From Lachnoclostridium sp. UBA6475 (GTDB taxonomy: Bacteria; Bacillota; Clostridia; Lachnospirales; Lachnospiraceae), in the NCBI GenBank assembly GCA_002435545.1, contig DJNB01000211.1:2464-15197 (forward strand): a stretch of DNA of 12,734 nt, in the 5' to 3' direction. This document shows positions 7,587 through 12,734 of this stretch, in pieces (the first letter of the stretch is position 1; each line of letters opens with the position of its first letter). The translations under genes were made by a program, and so were the position numbers. The notes below the pieces were generated by a model. The model saw only the letters and a list, made by a program, of their open reading frames with translations. It had not been told where the DNA came from and searched no databases.

Positions 7587-10500
7587 CTAGCTTTGTTTAT
7601 AACTATACACAATTGTTGGAGCATCTTCTTCATCGATACCTAACCAGACTTCAGACCAGCCTTCCGGTATCGTTTTACACTCACAATAAATTGTCTTTAA
7701 ACTATCGCATTCGCCAAATACGTAGTCTCCCATTGATGTTACGGATTGAGGAATAACAATACTGGTAATACCACTTTGCAAAAATGCTCTGGACTCAATC
7801 GTCGTTACACTATCCGGAATGGTAATCTCTTTTAACACTTTACAGTTTTCAAATGCATAGGAACCAATCTTATCTAAGGCTGTACCCAATGTTACCTTTG
7901 TCAGTTTTCCCACTTTATTAAAACATCCATACGGTAGTTCTGTAATTCCATTTCCTAACGTAACCGTTGTCAGATTCGGACATTCTTTAAAAAAACTTTC
8001 TGGTAATTCTGTGAGACCATCTCCGATCGTTATGGTTTTCAACTTGTTAGCTGAGCCTTCACCATAAAACGAAAATAAGTTTCCCTCAATCTTCGTTACA
8101 CTATCCGGAATGCTAAGTTCGGTCAATGTCTTACAGTTTGCAAACGCGCATTCTCCAATCGTTTCTACATTGTTTGGAATCACTATTTGAGGCAATGCAA
8201 TACATCCTTTAAATGCACTGAATCCAATTTTCTGTAATCCTGTTCCCAAAGTCACCGTCGTCAGTTTTTCTTTTCCCTCAAAACAGCTCTCCGGAAGCAC
8301 CTCAATTCCATCTCCCAACACTACTGTTGTCAAGTTTGGACACCCACTAAAGAAGCTGTCTCCTAATTCCGTAAGTCCATCTCCGATCGTTAGCTTGGTC
8401 AGTTTTGTACATTCTCCGTCACCAAAATAATCAACAAACAATGACTCCACAATTGTTGTCACACTATCCGGAATGCTAAGTTCGGTCAATGTCTTACAGT
8501 TTGCAAACGCGCATTCTCCAATAGTTTCCACCTTATTCGGAATCACTATCTCCGACAAAGCAATACAATTTCTAAATGCGTTTTTGCCAATTTCCTGCAA
8601 TCCTGTTCCTAAACTTACCGTCGTCAGCTTTTCTTTCCCCTCAAAACAGCTTTCCGGAAGCACCTCGATTCCATCCCCCAACACTACTGTTGTCAAGTTT
8701 GGACATTTGTCAAAAAATCCGCTTGCTAAGTTTATAAGTCCATCTCCCACGGTTACCTTGGACAATTTTGTACACTCTCCAGGATACAAGGAACTATTAA
8801 ACAACGAATATTCAATTGTCGTTACACTATCCGGAATGTTGAGTTCTTCCAATGATTTACAGTTTGCAAATGCACATGCTCCAATGGTTTTTACGGTATT
8901 AGGAATTACTATTTTCGGCAATGCAGCACAATCTCGAAAAGCATAGTCGCCAATTTCCTGCAATCCTGTTCCTAATGTTACCGTTGTTAAGTTTCCTTTT
9001 TCCGCAAAACAGTTTTCTGGCAATGCCTTAATTCCATCCCCCAACACTGCTGTTACCAGATTTGCACATCCATCAAAGAATCCTTTTGGTAACTCTTTCA
9101 CTCCATTCCCAATTGTTATCTTTGTCAGTTTTTCGCATTTGTTAAACATTGCTCCGCCGACTTTGATAACACTATCTGGAATTGCTAATTCTGTCAATCC
9201 TCCACATCCTGCAAATGCACTCGCTCCAATATCTGTAACCTTTTCCGGAATGATTAATTCCGTCAATCCGCTACATCCATCAAATGCATTTGCTCCAATG
9301 TATGTAACATTTTCCGGAATGATAATTTCCGACAATTTACTACAGTTTTTAAACACACTTGCTTCAATTTTTAATAATCCCGTTCCCAAAGCAACATTGG
9401 TCAGAGCGCTTTTTCCCTCGAAAAGGCTTTTTGGTAATTCTTCTACACCATCTCCAATAGATACCTTTTCCAATTTATCACACCCATAGAAGAATCCGGA
9501 ATTTGAATTACTTTGGATACTCAGATCCAAATCTTCATCAAAATCCCAGTCATTATCTAAATCTGACTCGTCATCTGAATCTGATAACTCACTGGAAACC
9601 GGAATTGTCTTAATGCCATTTCCAATAGCGATTTCTTTCAACTCGCTGCAATTTACTATCATATCAGTTCCAATTGATTGAACGCTATCCGGAATATTGA
9701 GTGACACAAAACTTGCGCATCCACTAAACGCTTCTTTTCCAATACGATTGATTGTATCCGGAATTTCAACATCTTTTAGTAACTTGCAGCCTTTAAATGC
9801 TTTGTCACCAATTGCAGTTAGTCCCTCTTTCAAGGTCACACTTGTCAAACCGGTACAATTTTCAAACATTCCTTCCGGCACTTCCGATGGACCGGATTCA
9901 ATCATTGCCTCCTGCAGCGCTGCACAGCCCGAAGCAACATTGGTTCCAAGAGATGTAACACTATCCGGAATGATAAGACCAGTTAACTCAGAGCATCCGC
10001 GAAACGCATTATTTCCGATTTTTTTCAGCCCCTCTGGCAGCTTAATCTCCTTCAAACCGGTACAACCATCAAATGTATCATCTGCTAATTCCGTTACGTT
10101 TTCCGGAATTATAATTTTATCTAACTTCGTACAGGATGAGAATGCTGCCTTTCCAATTGTTGTAACACTATCCGGAATGATCACATTCGTTAAATTTTCA
10201 CATCCTGAAAAAGCACCGTCTCCAATTTTTTCAAGATTTTCTGAAAAGATCACTTCCTGCAAGCCACTGCATCCTGCAAATGCTTTCGCACCAATTTCCG
10301 TTAAAGTATCTGGCAAAAACATCTGGATAATGTTGCTGCAATTTTTAAAAGCTTCTTTTCCAATTTTTGTAATACTATCACCAATATCAACTTTTGAAAT
10401 TTGCGTCAACGTATTAAATGCATTATCTGGGATTTCCGTAATTCCATTTCCCAGATAAATTTCACTAAGATTGGAACAACCACTAAATAATGATGGGTCA

Positions 10501-11969
10501 AATACTGTAATTCCATCTCCTAATACTACTGTTTTAAGAGACGAACAATCTGAAAATGCATTCTTTCCAATCTTTGTAACACTATCCGGAATGTACACAC
10601 TTTGTAATCCACTACATCCACTGAATGCCATAGCGCCAATCTCTGTCACTCCTTCCGGAATAATAATCTGTGTCAGCGCTTTACAATCTGCAAATGCCTT
10701 TGGTCCGATAGCTGTAATATTTTTATCAACCTCAAGTGCTCCTTCTACTTTTGGATTACACTTTACTAATGTTTTTCCGTCCAGAGACACGCTGATCATA
10801 TCCGACTTAACATAATCCTCAAAAGCGTCTTCTGCTAACGGATTAGAAGTCTGTACCGGCTTTGGTGGTTTCGTTGTCTTTGGAGTTGGCGTCGGTTCCA
10901 CCAAAGAAAGCTCCGTGACAATACCATTCGATGATATATACTCAACATTATTTTCCTCATCTACAATCTTCGCATAAATTACATTTTTATCATCATTCAA
11001 TACAAAAGCGTCTTTATACTCTAACCAATCCGTAACGGTATCGAGTTCCTCTTTTGTTTTTGCTTTTTTACTTCCACTTGTATCAATAAAATAGTAAATC
11101 TGACTATCTGGCAAATAACTTTCAATACTTACTGTTGTTTCTTTTGCCTTATACAAATTAAAGGATATGGTTTCCAATAATGATTCCCAAAAAGCAGCTT
11201 CATCAATCGTGATTTTCCCTGCTTTCTGTTTTACCTCTGCAGTAGCAGTAGGTTCCGGCTGCAAAGATGGCTTTGCAGATGCAGCAGCAGTTGATGCCGG
11301 GCTTGGCTCCGCTGTTACATCAGCCGTCGGACTCGGCTCTGCTGTCACATCAGCTGTCGGACTCGGTTCTGCTGTCACATCGGCTGTCGGACTTGGCTCT
11401 GCTGTTACATCGGCTGTCGGACTCGGCTCTGCTGTCACATCAACTGTTGGACTTGGTTTTGTCGTTACATCAGCCGTCGGATTTGGTTTTGTCGTTGCCA
11501 CTATAGAATTTGTTGGCACAGGCTGATTTATAATAGGGGATACTTTAGCAGGTTCTGCGGTTGGCACCGGGGTCTGCGGATTCTGCAAATCCCCTTGCTG
11601 TTCATTATTATTTGAACTGCTCTTTTTTGCGCTTTTTACAGTTACCGGAATGGAACATTTTTTCATTCCTTTTACAGAAACCGTCAGTTTGGTTTTTCCC
11701 ACTTTTTTACCAGTAATTGTCAGTTTGTTTTTCTTCACTCTTACTGCAGCAATCTTTTTCTTTGCTATACTGGCTTTAACTTTTTTCTTTCCAGCATTTT
11801 TAACTTTTACTGAAACTTTTTTCTTTACAATTACACTTATTTTTTTCTTATCTAACTTTACTTTCGCAGCAGCTGATACTATATCCCCTGCTGCCGGTGA
11901 CAAAACATCTGCCACCATAAGCCCTGCTACCATTACCATGGTAACGATCCGTTTTTCTTTGTACCTCAT
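7587..11969 (-). CDS. Giant secreted BspA-like LRR protein, 1460 aa
   Basis: The ATG at 11969 has AGAGAGG 7 nt upstream. Residues 1-33 are a signal peptide. Residues 34-112 form an extremely lysine-rich Ig-like module. Residues 130-245 are a Thr/Pro/Glu linker with a 10-residue repeat (TAEPSPTADV) at 161-224. Residues about 272-355 resemble the chitobiase C-terminal/Ig-like fold ('IYYFIDTSGSKKAKT', 'NVIYAKIVDEENNVEYISS'). A second Thr/Pro linker follows (358-376). From about 390 to 1455 the protein is a continuous BspA-type LRR_5 array of roughly 23-residue units ('ITAIGPKAFADCKALTQIIIPEGV'), including 121-residue higher-order repeats. An Asp/Glu/Ser-rich insertion at about 790-820 interrupts the array. 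It ends in IVYSYKQS, without LPXTG or membrane anchor. The gene is monocistronic between its own promoter and terminator. BspA relatives in other bacteria bind host matrix proteins; applying that here is inference. Confidence 0.93.
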   Translation of the reverse strand: MRYKEKRIVTMVMVAGLMVADVLSPAAGDIVSAAAKVKLDKKKISVIVKKKVSVKVKNAGKKKVKASIAKKKIAAVRVKKNKLTITGKKVGKTKLTVSVKGMKKCSIPVTVKSAKKSSSNNNEQQGDLQNPQTPVPTAEPAKVSPIINQPVPTNSIVATTKPNPTADVTTKPSPTVDVTAEPSPTADVTAEPSPTADVTAEPSPTADVTAEPSPTADVTAEPSPASTAAASAKPSLQPEPTATAEVKQKAGKITIDEAAFWESLLETISFNLYKAKETTVSIESYLPDSQIYYFIDTSGSKKAKTKEELDTVTDWLEYKDAFVLNDDKNVIYAKIVDEENNVEYISSNGIVTELSLVEPTPTPKTTKPPKPVQTSNPLAEDAFEDYVKSDMISVSLDGKTLVKCNPKVEGALEVDKNITAIGPKAFADCKALTQIIIPEGVTEIGAMAFSGCSGLQSVYIPDSVTKIGKNAFSDCSSLKTVVLGDGITVFDPSLFSGCSNLSEIYLGNGITEIPDNAFNTLTQISKVDIGDSITKIGKEAFKNCSNIIQMFLPDTLTEIGAKAFAGCSGLQEVIFSENLEKIGDGAFSGCENLTNVIIPDSVTTIGKAAFSSCTKLDKIIIPENVTELADDTFDGCTGLKEIKLPEGLKKIGNNAFRGCSELTGLIIPDSVTSLGTNVASGCAALQEAMIESGPSEVPEGMFENCTGLTSVTLKEGLTAIGDKAFKGCKLLKDVEIPDTINRIGKEAFSGCASFVSLNIPDSVQSIGTDMIVNCSELKEIAIGNGIKTIPVSSELSDSDDESDLDNDWDFDEDLDLSIQSNSNSGFFYGCDKLEKVSIGDGVEELPKSLFEGKSALTNVALGTGLLKIEASVFKNCSKLSEIIIPENVTYIGANAFDGCSGLTELIIPEKVTDIGASAFAGCGGLTELAIPDSVIKVGGAMFNKCEKLTKITIGNGVKELPKGFFDGCANLVTAVLGDGIKALPENCFAEKGNLTTVTLGTGLQEIGDYAFRDCAALPKIVIPNTVKTIGACAFANCKSLEELNIPDSVTTIEYSLFNSSLYPGECTKLSKVTVGDGLINLASGFFDKCPNLTTVVLGDGIEVLPESCFEGKEKLTTVSLGTGLQEIGKNAFRNCIALSEIVIPNKVETIGECAFANCKTLTELSIPDSVTTIVESLFVDYFGDGECTKLTKLTIGDGLTELGDSFFSGCPNLTTVVLGDGIEVLPESCFEGKEKLTTVTLGTGLQKIGFSAFKGCIALPQIVIPNNVETIGECAFANCKTLTELSIPDSVTKIEGNLFSFYGEGSANKLKTITIGDGLTELPESFFKECPNLTTVTLGNGITELPYGCFNKVGKLTKVTLGTALDKIGSYAFENCKVLKEITIPDSVTTIESRAFLQSGITSIVIPQSVTSMGDYVFGECDSLKTIYCECKTIPEGWSEVWLGIDEEDAPTIVYSYKQS
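7810..9171. repeat. Tandem 363-bp higher-order repeats inside the BspA array
   Basis: The marker 'ctatccgg' recurs at 7810, 8101, 8464 and 8827 (ctatctgg at 9172). The spacings are 291, 363, 363 and 345 bp, all multiples of three. The 363-bp units (121 codons) are the most alike, with long near-identical runs such as those starting at 8101 and 8464. Each unit encodes about five LRRs and preserves the reading frame. Confidence 0.88.
11298..11489. repeat. 30-bp tandem repeats encoding the TAEPSPTADV linker
   Basis: Six to seven in-frame 30-bp units encode residues 161-224 of the 1460-residue protein. Those in the middle differ only at a few silent positions. The two units nearest the N-terminal end have drifted (TTKPNPTADV, TTKPSPTVDV). 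Confidence 0.92.
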
Positions 11970-11990
11970 AAAAGGACCTCTCTTTCTATT

Positions 11991-12042
11991 TTTTTTCCAT
12001 CATACCACACACCCCGTTTCACTTTTTTTCTTAATTTTAATC
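11991..12042 (-). promoter_or_regulatory. Predicted promoter for the 1460-aa BspA gene
   Basis: This is the partner of the 7433-7484 element (47 of 52 identical). On the minus strand it has a G-rich segment, then extended -10 TGGTATGAT with TATGAT at 12004-11999. The predicted start is near 11992, leaving a leader of about 23 nt before the ATG at 11969, with AGAGAGG inside it. The strongest support is conservation of the same block in front of two unrelated genes. Confidence 0.6.
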
Positions 12043-12043
12043 G

Positions 12044-12088
12044 GGCAAAAGGAGCTGCGCATTTGAAAATACAGCAGCCCCCTCTTTT
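12044..12088 (-). terminator. Possible terminator upstream of the BspA promoter
   Basis: On the minus strand GGGGCTGC (12081-12074) pairs with GCAGCTCC (12058-12051) with one G-U pair. It is followed by a short TTTTGCC, so the T-run is weak. It lies about 20 nt after the end of the orphan LRR fragment and just before the next promoter, the same terminator-then-promoter layout seen at 7433-7558 and 3925-4008. Confidence 0.5.
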
Positions 12089-12104
12089 ATGGGATATATT
12101 TATA

Positions 12105-12200
12105 TTACCAGCTTGCTCTGTTTCCATCATAGCCAATAACATTCACCGCTTCATCACAAATCAAAAATTTCAGTTTTGTATTTTTTGAAGCATCTAAAAC
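12105..12200 (-). pseudogene. Orphan C-terminal fragment of an LRR gene
   Basis: On the minus strand 31 codons and a TAA (12107-12105) encode 'VLDASKNTKLKFLICD' followed by 'EAVNVIGYDGNRASW'. The first part matches 'VLDVSKNTKLKRLICD' in the LRR gene just upstream (encoded from 12365) at 14 of 16 residues and is nearly identical in DNA. The second part resembles the natural end of the 338-residue LRR protein (CDPEVTVIGKK). There is no start codon, and stops lie immediately upstream (TAA 12227-12225, TGA and TAA by 12204). It is in the same frame as the upstream gene. It is therefore most likely the broken tail of a related LRR gene. Confidence 0.8.
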
Positions 12201-12239
12201 TCCTTATCACTTTGAATCTGAATTTTATCTAATAATTGT
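12200..12239. repeat. 40-bp direct repeat, copy B (LRR gene stop region)
   Basis: Identical to 7381-7420. Here the minus strand encodes the last four residues (TIIR) and the TAA stop of the LRR gene at 12225, then runs on through AAGGAG, which looks like an unused ribosome site, directly into the orphan LRR fragment. Confidence 0.95.
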
Positions 12240-12734
12240 TACATTGCTGTCACAGTCTACATTTTCGTCTGCCAATTCCAAATTATTTGATAAATCCAGC
12301 GTGGTCAACTTATTACCATCGCAAATCAACCTTTTCAGTTTTGTATTTTTTGAAACATCTAAAACCGTAATTTTGCACCCTGAACAGTTTAACCAGTCCA
12401 AATTAATATTTTTTGACACATCTAATTCCGTCAATTTATTGTCCCTGCAATACAGGTATGTCAACTCCAGATTTTGTGACACATCTAATTTCGTCAATTC
12501 ATTTTCATAGCACTCCAGTCTTGTCAACTCTGGATTTTGTGACATATCTAATTCCGTCAATTTATTGCCACTACACTCTAGGACTTCCAACCTCGGATTT
12601 TGTGACACATCTAATTCCGTCAATTCATTGTCAGCACAATCCAGACTTGTCAACTCTGGATTTTGTGACACATCTAATTCCGTCAATTTATTTTTCCAGC
12701 AATCCAGTCTTGTCAACTCCGGATTTTGTGACAC
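12225..12734 (-). CDS. Cys-ladder LRR protein, C-terminal part (5' end beyond window)
   Basis: The frame is open to the right edge. The first visible codon is GTG, the Val of an internal 'LDVSQN' motif, so it is not taken as a start. The 169 visible residues consist of about seven to eight LRRs of 21 residues, with consensus LTELDVSQNPELTxLxCxxNx. The repeats become more divergent toward the C-terminus, which ends VDCDSNVTIIR. The type is the same as in the 338-residue protein (4040-5056), suggesting a similar layout with signal peptide, Ig-like module and linker upstream of the window. No anchor is present at the C-terminus. The last four codons and the stop lie in the 40-bp repeat also found in front of the 758-residue gene. 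The probable role is extracellular protein-protein interaction. Confidence 0.9.
   Translation of the reverse strand: MSQNPELTRLDCWKNKLTELDVSQNPELTSLDCADNELTELDVSQNPRLEVLECSGNKLTELDMSQNPELTRLECYENELTKLDVSQNLELTYLYCRDNKLTELDVSKNINLDWLNCSGCKITVLDVSKNTKLKRLICDGNKLTTLDLSNNLELADENVDCDSNVTIIR
12412..12734. repeat. 63-bp tandem repeats encoding the 21-residue LRRs
   Basis: The block 'gacacatctaattccgtcaa' recurs with 63-bp spacing (for example near 12606 and 12669; a variant 'gacatatctaattccgtcaa' near 12543). The arrangement continues past the right edge. Similarity is highest toward the edge and decays toward the gene's 3' end, as in arrays that expand from the inside. Confidence 0.88.

Noticed and set aside
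9697..10458. 253-codon open frame on the plus strand
   Set aside because: It lies opposite the BspA LRR array, where the periodic codon pattern keeps the reverse frame open. It has no ribosome site and its product is low-complexity. The same applies to the plus-strand frames at 8473-8946, 9139-9489 and 10471-10815.
11298..11489. CRISPR-like array of about 30-bp repeats
   Set aside because: Units are contiguous without spacers, in frame, and encode a Thr/Pro linker. The 63-bp units at 12412-12734 are likewise coding LRRs.
11167..11526. Plus-strand frame encoding a Gly/Ser/Ala/Val repeat
   Set aside because: It is the reverse reading of the 30-bp TAEPSPTADV linker repeats and has no start signals.
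7421..12199. Transposon or integrative element bounded by the 40-bp repeats
   Set aside because: No transposase, integrase or resolvase is encoded, and the ends show no inverted repeat. The repeat is longer than a usual target duplication, so I report only a rearranged block.

Overview
The window looks like a surface-protein locus from a low-GC Gram-positive gut bacterium of class Clostridia, most likely Lachnospiraceae. This is inferred from AT-rich DNA, AGGAGG-type ribosome binding sites, Sec signal peptides, very lysine-rich bacterial Ig-like (Big_2-type) N-terminal modules, Thr/Pro/Glu-rich linkers, and BspA-type and Cys-ladder leucine-rich repeats (LRRs). The species cannot be named from the sequence. 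No housekeeping, phage, transposase, rRNA, tRNA or CRISPR feature is visible.

All genes are on the minus strand, so transcription runs from high to low coordinates. In that order: (1) the 3' part of an LRR gene (12734-12225) entering from the right edge; (2) a scar-like stretch with a 40-bp repeat, an orphan LRR fragment, a terminator and a promoter; (3) a 1460-residue secreted BspA-like LRR protein (11969-7587) with its own terminator; (4) a second copy of the promoter and of the 40-bp repeat, then a two-gene unit: a 758-residue Ig/FN3-like protein with an unnamed C-terminal domain (7371-5095) and a 338-residue Ig-like/LRR protein (5056-4040), closed by a strong terminator; (5) a new promoter driving a 535-residue Ig-like protein with the same unnamed C-terminal domain (3875-2268) and a BspA-LRR plus GLUG-like beta-helix protein (2236 to beyond the left edge).

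All five proteins with visible N-termini carry Sec signal peptides. None of the four with a complete C-terminus ends in an LPXTG sorting signal or a membrane anchor. They are probably exported and held at the wall non-covalently or released; adhesion or glycan/host interaction is plausible but unproven.

The two most interesting points are these. First, the 758- and 535-residue proteins share about 400 C-terminal residues with strongly conserved polar motifs (SGNC, GHQS, HSFNQ, GDxYxRG) that I cannot assign to a named family. Second, a perfect 40-bp direct repeat flanks the roughly 4.8-kb block carrying the giant BspA gene. It covers the stop codon of the upstream LRR gene at one end and the leader of the 758-residue gene at the other, which suggests the block was inserted or duplicated into an older LRR-to-758 gene junction.
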